From contig NZ_BCZQ01000012.1 in NCBI RefSeq assembly GCF_001598815.1, positions 124,001 to 188,000 of the forward strand: 64,000 nucleotides of DNA, given 5' to 3'. Positions 8,003 through 18,212 of this stretch are shown here, piece after piece. How positions within the stretch are numbered: the stretch's first letter is position 1; every line of letters starts with the position of its first letter. A program made the position numbers and the translations under genes. The notes below the pieces were generated by a model. The model worked only from the letters and a program-made list of their open reading frames with translations. It had not been told where the DNA came from and searched no databases. The DNA comes from Sphingopyxis terrae subsp. terrae NBRC 15098 (GTDB lineage: Bacteria > Pseudomonadota > Alphaproteobacteria > Sphingomonadales > Sphingomonadaceae).

Positions 8003-8863
8003 ATGGTGCAACGCGCCTATTGGAAGGGACAGATCCGCCTTGCGCTGGTGTCGATCCCGGTCGAAATCTATCCGGCAACCAAATCGGGGGCGAGCGTCAG
8101 CTTTCGCCAGATCCACGAACCGAGCGGCAAACCGGTCAAATATGAAAAGGTCGTGCCGGGCATCGGCGCCATCGATACCGACGACATCGTCAAGGGCTAT
8201 GAGGTGTCTAAGGGCCAGTATGTCCTGCTCGACGAAGAAGAGATCGAGGCGGTCAAGCTGGAGAGCAAGCGCACGCTCGAACTGGTCCAGTTCGTCGACG
8301 CGAGCGACATCGACATCCTCTATTATGAAAAGCCCTATTATGTCGTCCCCGCCGACGATCTGGCCGAGGAAGCCTACATCGTCCTGCGCGAAGCGCTGCG
8401 GCGAACGAAGAAAGTGGGGCTGGGACAGCTTGCGCTGCGCGGTCAGGAACAGCTCGTCGGGCTGCGTCCCTGCGGCAAGGGGCTGGTGCTCGAAGTGCTG
8501 CGCTATGCCGAGGAAGTGAACAAGGCCGCCAGCTATTTCCGCGACGTGCCCGCGAGCAAGCCCGACGCCGATCTGCTCGATCTCGCCGAAACGCTGATCG
8601 ACAAGAAGAGCGGCAAGTTCGACGCCGCCGACTATCACAATCACTATGTCGATGCGCTGAAGCGCGTCATCGCCAAGAAAGCGAAAGCCAAGGGCAAGCG
8701 CGTGCTCGAGGATGTCGGGGAGCCCGCCGATGTGCGCGAAGGATCGAATGTCATTGATCTGATGGCAGCGCTCAAGGCGTCGGTCGACGGCAAGAAAACG
8801 GCCGCCGCTGCGACGAAGAAGAAGGCGCCCGCCAAAAAGGCGCCGACGAAAAAGCGGGCATAG
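8003..8863 (+). CDS. ku: Ku protein, bacterial non-homologous end joining
   Basis: A 286-residue Ku homologue that forms a homodimeric ring on DNA ends and recruits LigD. The fold starts at the N-terminus with WKGQIRLALVSIPVEIYPA and continues with the KVVPG and DIVKGYEVSKGQYVLLDEEE segments of the bridge/barrel, and PYYVVPADDLAEEAY. After ~residue 255 there is a lysine/alanine-rich tail (KKKAPAKKAPTKK) like the basic extension of many bacterial Ku proteins, which increases DNA binding and translocation. The ATG at 8003 follows GGAGG with a 7-base gap. It stands 156 bases before ligD, with a palindromic repeat in between. Confidence 0.95.
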   Translation: MVQRAYWKGQIRLALVSIPVEIYPATKSGASVSFRQIHEPSGKPVKYEKVVPGIGAIDTDDIVKGYEVSKGQYVLLDEEEIEAVKLESKRTLELVQFVDASDIDILYYEKPYYVVPADDLAEEAYIVLREALRRTKKVGLGQLALRGQEQLVGLRPCGKGLVLEVLRYAEEVNKAASYFRDVPASKPDADLLDLAETLIDKKSGKFDAADYHNHYVDALKRVIAKKAKAKGKRVLEDVGEPADVREGSNVIDLMAALKASVDGKKTAAAATKKKAPAKKAPTKKRA

Positions 8864-8894
8864 TCTCGTGAGCGCCGGATTGCCCTCGGCTATT

Positions 8895-9003
8895 GTGTAC
8901 CCCTGCGAAGGCAGGGGGCCATCATCCGGCCTCGTGCCATTTTCCTACGGTTCGGCTCGCGTCGCCTACATCGGTGATGGGCCCCTGCCTTCGCGGGGGC
9001 ACA
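8895..9003. repeat. Interspersed palindromic repeat, CCCCTGCGAAGGCAGGGG type
   Basis: Two arms (8895-8923 and 8975-9003), each ~29 bases, form an inverted repeat built from CCCCTGCGAAGGCAGGGGCCCATCA-like sequence (arms shown here only in outline, near-perfect match). The loop is about 50 bases. It sits between ku and ligD and may act as a hairpin in the shared transcript. Confidence 0.75.
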
Positions 9004-9019
9004 GACAAGGTGGAACGCG

Positions 9020-11527
9020 ATGACCCGTGCCGACCCTCTCGCCCAATATAACAAGAAGCGCGATTTCAAGCTGACCCCCGAACCCGCGGGCGAGGTTGCG
9101 AAGGGGGGCGGCAATCGCTTCATCGTCCAGAAACACGACGCGACGCGCCTCCATTACGACTTCCGGCTCGAAGTCGATGGCGTGCTCAAGAGCTGGGCGG
9201 TCACCAAGGGGCCGAGCGCGAACCCCGACGACAAGCGGCTCGCGGTGCGCACCGAAGATCATCCGATGGCCTATGCCGATTTCGAGGGGGTGATCCCCAA
9301 GGGCGAATATGGCGGCGGTTCGGTGATGCTGTGGGATCGCGGCACCTGGGCGCCGGTCGCGGGGAAGAGCGCGAAGGATCTGGAAAAGGGCCATCTTCAC
9401 TTCACCCTCGACGGCGAGCGGATGAAGGGCGAATGGCTGCTCGTCCGCATGAAGCCCCGCGCCGGTGAAAAGCGCGAGAACTGGCTGCTCCGCAAGATCG
9501 ACGACGCCTATGCGGGGGGCAGCGACGACTTGACCGGCCGCTACCTCACCAGCGTCCTCACCGACCGCCCGATGGCCGAGATCGCGGGCGACGAAGGCGG
9601 CGAGCAATCGCTGAAGGGCGCGAAGGGCGAAGCCTTTGCCAAAAAGATGGCCGCCGCCGCGGCGCACAATCGCAAGGTCGCCAAAAGCTCGAAGCGCGGC
9701 ACCAAGCCGCCGAAGTTCCGCAAACTCCAGCTGGCGACGCTCGTCGACAGCGTGCCGGCCGGCAACAACTGGTTCTACGAGATCAAGTTCGACGGTTATC
9801 GCGCGCTCGTCGCCGCGGCGGGGGATCAGGTCGTCGTCTATACGCGCAGCGGGCTCGACTGGACCGACAAGTTCGCGCCGCTAGCGCGCCATATCGCCGC
9901 GCTCGACCTGCCGCCGTGCCTGATCGACGGTGAGATCGTCGCCTATGGCAAGGACGGCAACCCTGACTTCTCCTCGCTCCAGGCAGTCCTGAAACGCGGC
10001 CACGGCGCGCAGGACGAGGCGACCGACCTCCACTTCTTCGCCTTCGACCTGCTCGAAGAGAACGGCAAGTCGCTCACCGCGCTCGGCAATCTAGCACGCA
10101 AGGAACGTCTTGAGGCGCTGCTCCGCGATGCAGCGCCGCCGATTGCGGTCGCCGATCATGTCATCGGCGCGGGCGAAAAGCTCTATGAGGCGATGTGCGG
10201 CGCAGGGCAGGAGGGCATCATCGCCAAGCGCGCCGATGCACCCTATGCCGGCCGCCGGTCGAAAAACTGGGTGAAGGTCAAATGCACCCGCCGCCAGGAA
10301 TTCATCATCGTCGGCTGGAAGGAGAGTTCGGCGAAGGCACGTCCCTTCGCCTCGCTACTCCTCGCGCAGCGCGAAAAGGGTGAACTCGTCTATAAGGGCA
10401 ATGTCGGCACCGGCTTCGATGCCGATACGATGGCGATGCTCGCGGCGAAGTTCGCGGGCCGCGCGCGCAAGACGGCGCCGGTCGATGTCGACAAGGCGGC
10501 GGCGCGCAAGGTCCATTGGGTAAGGCCCGACCTTGTCGCCGAGATCGCTTTCGCCGAATATACCGCCAGCGGCTCGGTCCGCCACGCAAGCTTCGTCGGG
10601 CTGCGCGCCGACAAGGAGGCGAAGGACGTGAAACCCGAAACCAAGGCCAAGGCTCCCAGCCCGGTCAGCGACGTGAAGATCAGCAGCCGCGACCGCGTCA
10701 TCTTCCCTGAGGCAAAGGCGACGAAGGGCGACCTCGCCGACTATTATGCCGCGGTGGCGCCGGTCATGCTCCCCCACCTCGCGCGCCGCCCGGCCAGCCT
10801 CGTCCGCTGTCCGCAGGGACGCGCGAAGCAATGCTTCTTCCAGAAGCATGATTCAGGCTCTTTCGGCCCGCACGTCCACCACGTTCCGATCGAAGAGAAG
10901 GACGGCGGCGTTGAGGATTATCTCTATGTCGAGGATGCGGACGGCATCCTCGCCTGCGTCCAGATGGGGACGATCGAATTTCACGGCTGGGGCAGCCACG
11001 TCGATACGCTCGAACAGCCGGACCGCATGGTCTTCGACCTCGACCCCGACGAAGGGCTCGACTTCGCCGACGTCAAAAAGGCCGCGGCGGATTTGAAGCG
11101 CCAACTCGCCGACATCGGCCTCGTCAGCTTCGCGATGCTCTCGGGCGGCAAGGGCGTCCATGTCGTCGTGCCGCTCGATCCGGGGCACAGCTGGGACGCG
11201 CATAAGGATTTTGCGAAGCGCTTTGCCGAGGCGATGAGCCTTGCCGAACCCGATCGCTTCGTCGCGACGATGAGCAAGGCAAAGCGCAAGGGAAAGATCT
11301 TCATCGACTGGCTGCGCAATCAGCGCGGCAGTACCGCGATCATGCCCTATTCGGCGCGGGCGCGGGCTGGGGCGCCCGTGGCGGTTCCCATCGATTGGGA
11401 CGGGCTGGCCGCCATCGACCGCGCGCGCCACTGGACGATCGCAGACGCCCGCGCCTTGCTCGATCGCGCCGCGAGCCCGACGCTGAAGGGATGGGGATTT
11501 GCGCGGCAGACGCTGCCCGCGATCTGA
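9020..11527 (+). CDS. ligD: ATP-dependent DNA ligase D, three-domain (PE-LIG-POL)
   Basis: An 835-residue multidomain NHEJ enzyme that processes and seals DNA ends held by Ku. Order of domains: N-terminal 3'-phosphoesterase (about residues 10-180, HDATRLHYDFRLEVDG and the GEYGGGSVMLWD strand), the ligase core (about 225-530) with the adenylation lysine in EIKFDGYRAL, motif IDGEIVA and the VKVKCTRRQEFIIVG end motif, and the C-terminal archaeo-eukaryotic primase-like polymerase (about 545-830) with RVIFPEAKATKGDLADYY, MVFDLDPDEGLDF carrying the metal aspartates, and LSGGKGVHVVVPL. The PE-LIG-POL order is that of Pseudomonas LigD, unlike the mycobacterial order. All three active sites appear intact. 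Confidence 0.95.
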   Translation: MTRADPLAQYNKKRDFKLTPEPAGEVAKGGGNRFIVQKHDATRLHYDFRLEVDGVLKSWAVTKGPSANPDDKRLAVRTEDHPMAYADFEGVIPKGEYGGGSVMLWDRGTWAPVAGKSAKDLEKGHLHFTLDGERMKGEWLLVRMKPRAGEKRENWLLRKIDDAYAGGSDDLTGRYLTSVLTDRPMAEIAGDEGGEQSLKGAKGEAFAKKMAAAAAHNRKVAKSSKRGTKPPKFRKLQLATLVDSVPAGNNWFYEIKFDGYRALVAAAGDQVVVYTRSGLDWTDKFAPLARHIAALDLPPCLIDGEIVAYGKDGNPDFSSLQAVLKRGHGAQDEATDLHFFAFDLLEENGKSLTALGNLARKERLEALLRDAAPPIAVADHVIGAGEKLYEAMCGAGQEGIIAKRADAPYAGRRSKNWVKVKCTRRQEFIIVGWKESSAKARPFASLLLAQREKGELVYKGNVGTGFDADTMAMLAAKFAGRARKTAPVDVDKAAARKVHWVRPDLVAEIAFAEYTASGSVRHASFVGLRADKEAKDVKPETKAKAPSPVSDVKISSRDRVIFPEAKATKGDLADYYAAVAPVMLPHLARRPASLVRCPQGRAKQCFFQKHDSGSFGPHVHHVPIEEKDGGVEDYLYVEDADGILACVQMGTIEFHGWGSHVDTLEQPDRMVFDLDPDEGLDFADVKKAAADLKRQLADIGLVSFAMLSGGKGVHVVVPLDPGHSWDAHKDFAKRFAEAMSLAEPDRFVATMSKAKRKGKIFIDWLRNQRGSTAIMPYSARARAGAPVAVPIDWDGLAAIDRARHWTIADARALLDRAASPTLKGWGFARQTLPAI

Positions 11528-11825
11528 CCCCGCATCGGCGCTGCGATCCTCCCGCTTTCGAGGCCCGAAAAATAAGGATGCTTAGCCATTTAATGTTGCA
11601 ATTCTGGCACCGTTAAAATGGGGAAAATGTGCAATTTATTCATAATCCGGTTGCATGCTTATCGGGCGGTTGGGTCGACTTGTTGAAAGCAGGTTAACCT
11701 TACTCGGAACATGTTTGAATATTTTGCAGAATTCGGATATTCTTGCCCGACCAGGCCTGAATATTCTCCGTTAGTTCGATGCCATTTCCTTCCATCGGGA
11801 TGGCATTGTGGATCAGGAGGATGGA
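11528..11825. other. AT-richer intergenic region upstream of PilZ gene, with a 5' leader hairpin
   Basis: This 298-base gap is clearly lower in GC than its flanks, with several GAATAT/ATATTC elements around 11716-11765 that could be regulator sites or promoter boxes. Arms ATGCCAT (11779-11785) and ATGGCAT (11800-11806) form a hairpin that ends 8 bases before the AGGAGG ribosome site of the next gene, so it may influence its translation. No gene or tRNA is seen. Confidence 0.45.
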
Positions 11826-12446
11826 ATGATCGAACCCCGCTTTTCGGGCACGGCGCACGAACCCAGGGCCGCGACCGATGGCGATCGTCGTGGGGGGGAC
11901 CGTTACCGGACGGTCTGGCGGATCGCAAAAGTTGTGCGCGACAATGATGTCGGGCTATGGCGCGTGCGCAATATTTCGGACCGCGGCATGCAGCTTGCGG
12001 CCGACGTTCCCGTTCATGTCGACGAAAATCTGGACATCTATCTGTCCGACAGTGTCGTGCTGAAGGGCAAGATCGTATGGGCCGACGGTGGCCGCTGCGG
12101 CGTGGCCTTTCACGAAGAGATCGACGGCGCCGGCGTGCTCAAACAGCTTGCTGCCGAACAGCGCGCTTATGGCTATCGCGCGCCGCGCATCCCGCTCCAC
12201 TCGCGCGCCAAGGCGCAGGTCGATGGGGTCGAAAGCATCATCGAACTGGTCGACATGTCGCAAAGCGGCGCGGGCTTCGTCCATGGCGGACATCTCGAGG
12301 TCGGGCGCCATCTGCACCTGACGCTGGCCGACGGGCTGGAGCGCAAGGCGATCGTGCGTTGGGCGCGCGGCGGCCGCGGCGGATTGTGGTTTACCGAACC
12401 GCTGAACCGCGTCGATCTGGAAAGCATTCGCCGTTTCGAGGGCTGA
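11826..12446 (+). CDS. Tandem PilZ-domain protein
   Basis: A 206-residue protein with two PilZ modules, the beta-barrel fold that binds cyclic di-GMP. The first (residues ~20-105) carries the full signature: RTVWR (RxxxR) and RNISDRGMQL (NxSxxG). The second (~118-200) has VDMSQSGAGF (DxSxxG) but its arginines are spaced differently (RIPLHSR), so ligand binding by that half is doubtful. The ATG at 11826 is chosen because AGGAGG lies five bases upstream, rather than the GTG at 11808. It stands alone, with a long AT-rich upstream region. Target process (motility, polysaccharide, cell cycle) is unknown. Confidence 0.85.
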   Translation: MIEPRFSGTAHEPRAATDGDRRGGDRYRTVWRIAKVVRDNDVGLWRVRNISDRGMQLAADVPVHVDENLDIYLSDSVVLKGKIVWADGGRCGVAFHEEIDGAGVLKQLAAEQRAYGYRAPRIPLHSRAKAQVDGVESIIELVDMSQSGAGFVHGGHLEVGRHLHLTLADGLERKAIVRWARGGRGGLWFTEPLNRVDLESIRRFEG

Positions 12447-12451
12447 GCCGT

Positions 12452-13111
12452 TCAGGCGATCGCCTTTGCCTTACCATCGCGGACGATCTTCGCCCAAGGG
12501 TTGAGATCAGCTTCGGCGACCTTGACCAGCCGGTTGTGGTCGCGGTGCCGGAAAGGCGCGTCGCGGCCATGCACCATCAGCATCGTGTCGGAGACATAGC
12601 TCCACGATCCGTCGGCATGGAATTCGACGTCGAGCTGATAGCTGTCGGTACGGAACGCCGCTTCCAGAAACGCGGTCGAACAAATGCCATATTCGGTCTG
12701 GCCGCGCTCGGCGCGGACCGACAGCTTGCGCGCATCGGGCGCCGCGTGTCCCGCCGCAATCGCTATCTGGCCGCGCGGAATCGCCAGCGTTTGCAGGATC
12801 AGCCCGGTCGCCGGTTCGTAGAGCCAGTAACCGACCTGGTCATGGAAGGTGATATCCTCTTCGGGCGTGTTGATGTGCAGATGGTAGCGCAGGCCATAGA
12901 ATAGCTGCGGCCCGTTCGCCTGCGGGTCGATCGGCTGCATTTCGACCCGCTCGTAATAGTTGCGGGTTTCGGGGCCGTCGGCCTTCGGATTGACATCGAT
13001 GCCGCGCTTTCCTTCCCAGATGCCGGCGAAATGGCGCAGTGGGCCGAGATTGGCGAGCGTGTCGGGATCGACATTCTCGGGCTCGGTGAAGATGTCGTTC
13101 GGCACGTCCAT
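12452..13111 (-). CDS. Nitrobindin-like heme-binding beta-barrel (FABP-like) protein
   Basis: A 219-residue protein resembling the heme-binding beta-barrel family that includes nitrobindin and THAP4. The N-terminal signature is HFAGIWEGKRGIDVNP, close to the GxWxGxG motif of that family, followed by alternating strands such as FHDQVGYWLYEPATGLILQT and WSYVSDTMLMVHG. Nitrobindins bind ferric heme and react with NO or peroxynitrite; whether the proximal histidine is kept cannot be settled by eye. ATG at 13111 follows GGGGGGAT, preferred to a TTG at 13126. It is the last gene in a minus-strand run after aguB, 24 bases away. Confidence 0.65.
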   Translation of the reverse strand: MDVPNDIFTEPENVDPDTLANLGPLRHFAGIWEGKRGIDVNPKADGPETRNYYERVEMQPIDPQANGPQLFYGLRYHLHINTPEEDITFHDQVGYWLYEPATGLILQTLAIPRGQIAIAAGHAAPDARKLSVRAERGQTEYGICSTAFLEAAFRTDSYQLDVEFHADGSWSYVSDTMLMVHGRDAPFRHRDHNRLVKVAEADLNPWAKIVRDGKAKAIA

Positions 13112-13135
13112 GCTTGATCCCCCCAATGCGTGCGC

Positions 13136-13987
13136 TCAGATGTCCTCGGCCAGTCGTCCGTAAAGCTGCGGCCGGCGGTCGCGGAAAAAGCCCATGCCCG
13201 CACGATGCTTCGCGGCGCGGTCGAGATCGATCGTTTCGACCAGCACGCCCGTTTCGGTGGCGCCGAACGCCTGCGTCAGATCACCCCATTCGTCGGTGAT
13301 GAAGCTGTGGCCATAGAAATTCGCATCGCCTTCTGCACCGATGCGGTTGGCGGCGATCACCGGCATGCAGTTCGACACCGCATGACCCTGCATCGCGCGG
13401 CGCCACATGCGGCTGGTGTCGAGGTCGGCGTCATAGGGCTCGCTGCCGATCGCGGTCGGATAAAAGAGCAGTTCGGCACCCATCAGCGCCATCGCACGCG
13501 CGCATTCGGGATACCATTGGTCCCAGCACACCCCGACGCCGATGCGGGTGCCGAAAACGTCCCACACCTTGAAGCCCGTGTTGCCGGGGCGGAAATAATA
13601 TTTCTCTTCATAGCCCGGCCCGTCGGGGATGTGGCTTTTGCGATAGATACCCATGATCGCGCCATCGGGGCCGATCACCGCGAGCGTATTGTAGTAATGC
13701 GGCCCGTCCTTCTCGAAGAAGCTGGTCGGGATCGCAACTTTGAGCTTCGCGGCGAGCGCCTGCATCGCCTTGACGCTCGGATGCTCGGCGGTCGGGTGGG
13801 CGCTAGCGAACAGCGCCTCTTCTTCGACCTGACAGAAATAGGGCCCTTCGAAGAGTTCGGGCGGCAGGATGACCTGCGCGCCCTTGGCCGCCGCTTCCTC
13901 GACGAGCGCCGTGACCGCGTCGATATTGGGTTGCATGGGGCCGGGCAGGGGAAGCTGGAGCGCAGCGACGGTGATGGTACGGGTCAT
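13136..13987 (-). CDS. aguB: N-carbamoylputrescine amidase
   Basis: A 283-residue carbon-nitrogen hydrolase (nitrilase superfamily) that converts N-carbamoylputrescine to putrescine, CO2 and ammonia. The catalytic triad is visible as E44 (PPELFEG), K117 (YRKSHIPDG) and C154 (GVCWDQWYPE), and the C-terminal GFFRDRRPQLYG is highly typical of AguB. The length matches the family. The start at 13987 (MTRTITVAALQ) is the conserved N-terminus; an upstream in-frame ATG at 14014 adds nine unrelated residues. Together with aguA 600 bases upstream on the same strand it supports the agmatine route to putrescine, but no arginine decarboxylase gene is in the window. Confidence 0.93.
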   Translation of the reverse strand: MTRTITVAALQLPLPGPMQPNIDAVTALVEEAAAKGAQVILPPELFEGPYFCQVEEEALFASAHPTAEHPSVKAMQALAAKLKVAIPTSFFEKDGPHYYNTLAVIGPDGAIMGIYRKSHIPDGPGYEEKYYFRPGNTGFKVWDVFGTRIGVGVCWDQWYPECARAMALMGAELLFYPTAIGSEPYDADLDTSRMWRRAMQGHAVSNCMPVIAANRIGAEGDANFYGHSFITDEWGDLTQAFGATETGVLVETIDLDRAAKHRAGMGFFRDRRPQLYGRLAEDI

Positions 13988-14062
13988 GAGGCGGATATAA
14001 GCAAGCCGGCGCATCTTGCCACCGCAAAAGCGGATGAGCGGTGGGCGTTGTTATGGCAGGGG

Positions 14063-14090
14063 GCGTCCGCAAGCGACCGGTTGCGGACGC
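14063..14090. terminator. Hairpin downstream of orphan gene
   Basis: A perfect 10-base stem (14063-14072 with 14081-14090) with an 8-base loop. The T-rich flank (TTATTTCTT) lies on the plus-strand side, whereas the neighbouring genes run on the minus strand, so as a minus-strand terminator it lacks a T tract. It may separate the orphan gene from aguB. Confidence 0.45.
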
Positions 14091-14097
14091 TTATTTC

Positions 14098-14571
14098 TTA
14101 TCGCTCTAGTGACCAATCGTCGGCGACACACTCGAACGTATTGTCACGCAGATAGAACAAGAAGTGCCGTTTTCCTAGCTTGTCCGACAGCACGTCTCGC
14201 CAATCGGTCGGCTGATTCCTCAATGGGTCCAACCCCGAAATCTCATAGAACTCGCCCCATTCGGGCGCGCTCGCACTGTAACGGCAATCTCCCCTGAGCC
14301 ATCCCTCGTCATTTGTGGGGCCCAAACGCCAGCGCTCGCTTCCGGTAAACGTCAAACGGCCACGCTGACCTTCCTGTGCCTCATAGGCCCAAGGGTTCAG
14401 TAAGAAGCTCAACCTGACTGCATCGCCATGAACCGAGACCTCTTCGTCGGGATCATTCGGTTCTGCGTTCCAGTCGTGATTCAACTTAACAAAAAGCGCT
14501 CCGTCCATTTCTATTGGGCTAACGCCTTCAATGGCAGCTTTCCACCCCAAAACCGACGCTTGCACCACCAT
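14098..14571 (-). CDS. Orphan hypothetical protein lodged between aguA and aguB
   Basis: A 157-residue soluble, acidic protein without recognisable domain. It is rich in Trp, Asp and Glu (DWNAEPNDPDEEVSVHGD, WRLGPTNDEGWLRGDC), has no signal peptide and no membrane segment. The gene begins 18 bases after the stop of aguA. Its DNA looks lower in GC than the flanking agu genes and uses less biased third positions, a sign of later arrival. It could be an immunity-type or regulatory protein, since small acidic Trp-rich orphans are common there, but nothing in the sequence proves this. No ribosome site is obvious. Confidence 0.55.
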   Translation of the reverse strand: MVVQASVLGWKAAIEGVSPIEMDGALFVKLNHDWNAEPNDPDEEVSVHGDAVRLSFLLNPWAYEAQEGQRGRLTFTGSERWRLGPTNDEGWLRGDCRYSASAPEWGEFYEISGLDPLRNQPTDWRDVLSDKLGKRHFLFYLRDNTFECVADDWSLER

Positions 14572-14589
14572 CTGTGCCTACGCGTCGCC

Positions 14590-15573
14590 TCAGGCCGGCA
14601 CCTGCTGGCTCGAGCAATGGAAGCTGCCGCCGCCGGCGATGATTCCGCGCGCTGGAACGCCGACGGCGCGGCGATCGGGGAACAGCGCCGCGAGCGCCTC
14701 GACCGCCGCAGCATCGTTGGCGACGCCATAGGTCGGGACGACAACAACCGTGTTGCCGATGTAGAAATTCATATAGCTCGCCGCGATGATCTCGCCGTCC
14801 ATCTCGATCCGGCCGGGCGAGGGGAGGTCGACGATATCGATGCCGCCGAACGCCGCGGCGCGCGCGCGCGCATCCTCGTAAATGTCGGCGTTGGGGTCGT
14901 CGCTGCCCGTCGTCACGGGCAAAGCCAGCCGCCCTTCACCCACGAAGCGGGCGAGATTGTCGACATGGCCGTCGGTATGGTCGCCGACCAGCCCCTTGCC
15001 GAGCCACAGCAGGCGGTCGATGCCGAGCGACTGGTGCAGTCGCACCTCGATATCCGCGCGCGTCAGCGACGGGTTGCGGTTGATGTTGAGCAGGCATTCC
15101 TCGGTCGTGACGCAAAGTCCGGTGCCGTCGACGTCGATCCCGCCGCCTTCGAGCACCCAATCCTGCTCATCGACGGGCAGGCCGCTTTCCGCCGCCAGCG
15201 CCGCGCCGACTTCCTGATCGCCCGGCATGACGAATTTCTCGCCCCACCAGTTGAAACGAAAGTTGCGTGCGCGCCTTTTTGGGCCCGTTCCCACAATGAT
15301 CGGCCCCGTGTCGCGCAGCCAGATGTCGCCGAGCGGTTGCACCAAAATGCGCACCCCGGGATCGACGAGAGCCGCAGCAATCTGCGCCTGCCGCTCGTCA
15401 TTGACCACCAGCCGCACCTCCTCGCCGCGGCCGCCGTCGTGGACAACGTTGGCAAAAGCAGCGACATCGGCACGCGCCGCCTCGATTTGCCCCGCCCACT
15501 CGTCATCGAGGTGCGGAAAGCCGATCCACACTGCGGCGTGCGGCGCCCATTCGGCGGGCATGGGGAGCGTCAT
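14590..15573 (-). CDS. aguA: Agmatine deiminase
   Basis: A 327-residue member of the peptidyl-arginine deiminase/agmatine deiminase family, which hydrolyses agmatine to N-carbamoylputrescine and ammonia. Substrate and catalytic motifs are in place: GDIWLRDTGPI, the acidic WVLEGGGIDVDG, LVGDHTDGHVDNLARF with the catalytic His, and the nucleophile C320 in GGGSFHCSSQQ near the C-terminus. The family length is about 330-370. It is 15 bases downstream of the M28 peptidase gene and most likely co-transcribed with it. With AguB this gives the two steps from agmatine to putrescine. Confidence 0.93.
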   Translation of the reverse strand: MTLPMPAEWAPHAAVWIGFPHLDDEWAGQIEAARADVAAFANVVHDGGRGEEVRLVVNDERQAQIAAALVDPGVRILVQPLGDIWLRDTGPIIVGTGPKRRARNFRFNWWGEKFVMPGDQEVGAALAAESGLPVDEQDWVLEGGGIDVDGTGLCVTTEECLLNINRNPSLTRADIEVRLHQSLGIDRLLWLGKGLVGDHTDGHVDNLARFVGEGRLALPVTTGSDDPNADIYEDARARAAAFGGIDIVDLPSPGRIEMDGEIIAASYMNFYIGNTVVVVPTYGVANDAAAVEALAALFPDRRAVGVPARGIIAGGGSFHCSSQQVPA

Positions 15574-15587
15574 GGGCGCCGCCTCGC

Positions 15588-17285
<1,698 letters not shown>

Positions 17286-17352
17286 GGAATTTCCTTGGAT
17301 TTTCGTGTTCGACGAGGGGGCTTTTGCCAGCCGCGCTCCCCCGATGCAAGAA

Positions 17353-17375
17353 GGGCGGCCCTTTCGGACCGCCCC
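17353..17375 (-). terminator. Rho-independent-type terminator after rpsD
   Basis: A GC-rich hairpin (GGGCGG with CCGCCC, extended by two pairs past a bulged A) lies 28 bases past the rpsD stop. On the minus strand it is followed by a pyrimidine stretch CTTCTT. It separates rpsD from the peptidase gene. Confidence 0.6.
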
Positions 17376-17402
17376 CTTGATGTCGCTTCGGTGGAAACCG
17401 GA

Positions 17403-18014
17403 TCAGCGCGAATAGAATTCGACGACCAGATTGGGCTCCATCTTCACCGGATAGGGCACTTCGTCGAGCGTCGGCACGCGCACGAAGGTCGCCTTGGTGC
17501 CGTCGAGCGCCAGATATTCGGGCAGATCGCGCTCGGGCAGGCTCTGCGCTTCGGCGACCAGCGCCATTTCCTGCGCCTTCTTGCCAAGGGTGACTTCGTC
17601 GCCCGGCTTCACGAGGCGGCTCGCGATGTTGCACTTCACGCCGTTCACATAGACGTGACCGTGGCTGACGAGCTGACGCGCCGAGAAGATCGTCGGCGCG
17701 AACTTGGCGCGATAGACGAGCGCGTCGAGGCGGCGTTCGAGCAGGCCGATCAGATTCTGGCCGGTGTCGCCCTTCATACGCGCGGCTTCGATATAGTTCT
17801 TCTTGAACTGCTTTTCGGTGATGTCGCCGTAATAGCCCTTGAGCTTCTGCTTGGCGCGGAGCTGGATGCCGAAGTCCGACATCTTGCCCTTGCGGCGCTG
17901 ACCGTGCTGGCCGGGGCCATATTCGCGGCGGTTGACCGGGCTCTTCGGGCGACCCCAGATGTTTTCGCCCATCCGGCGGTCGAGTTTATACTTGGCGCTC
18001 TGGCGCTTCGACAT
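17403..18014 (-). CDS. rpsD: 30S ribosomal protein S4
   Basis: A 203-residue small-subunit protein that binds 16S rRNA early in 30S assembly. Diagnostic parts are the N-terminal [21 protein letters not shown], the [17 protein letters not shown] basic segment, and the S4 RNA-binding domain around [20 protein letters not shown] and [12 protein letters not shown]. The start at 18014 is the conserved one; the frame is open further upstream to 18119 without homology. S4 is monocistronic here, away from the alpha operon, as is usual in alphaproteobacteria. Confidence 0.98.
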   Translation of the reverse strand: MSKRQSAKYKLDRRMGENIWGRPKSPVNRREYGPGQHGQRRKGKMSDFGIQLRAKQKLKGYYGDITEKQFKKNYIEAARMKGDTGQNLIGLLERRLDALVYRAKFAPTIFSARQLVSHGHVYVNGVKCNIASRLVKPGDEVTLGKKAQEMALVAEAQSLPERDLPEYLALDGTKATFVRVPTLDEVPYPVKMEPNLVVEFYSR

Positions 18015-18068
18015 TTGCGTCTCCAATTTGCTGTGTGCCGAAGGATTTCGGCGGGTCCCGGATCGCAC

Positions 18069-18088
18069 CACAGGAACGATGTCCTGTG
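18069..18088 (-). promoter_or_regulatory. Leader hairpin upstream of rpsD
   Basis: CACAGGA (18069-18075) and TCCTGTG (18082-18088) form a perfect 7-base stem with a 6-base loop, about 55-75 bases before the rpsD start, extended by TCG/CGA beyond a small bulge. It would lie in the mRNA leader if transcription begins further upstream, and could be involved in control of S4 synthesis. No known leader family is recognised. Confidence 0.35.
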
Positions 18089-18212
18089 CGACCGCCGCTT
18101 CACCGGGGTGCGGGGTCAATTTGCGAAGGCGCGCGGTTAGACGGTAGGCGCGGCCGAGTCAAGTCGTGCCGGACGCTGGACGGCGCGCAAAAAGGCGCTA
18201 AAGGCAGCGCGC

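Noticed and set aside
8003..11527. Unusual domain order of LigD as a novelty
   Set aside because: PE-LIG-POL is the known order in Pseudomonas-type LigD.
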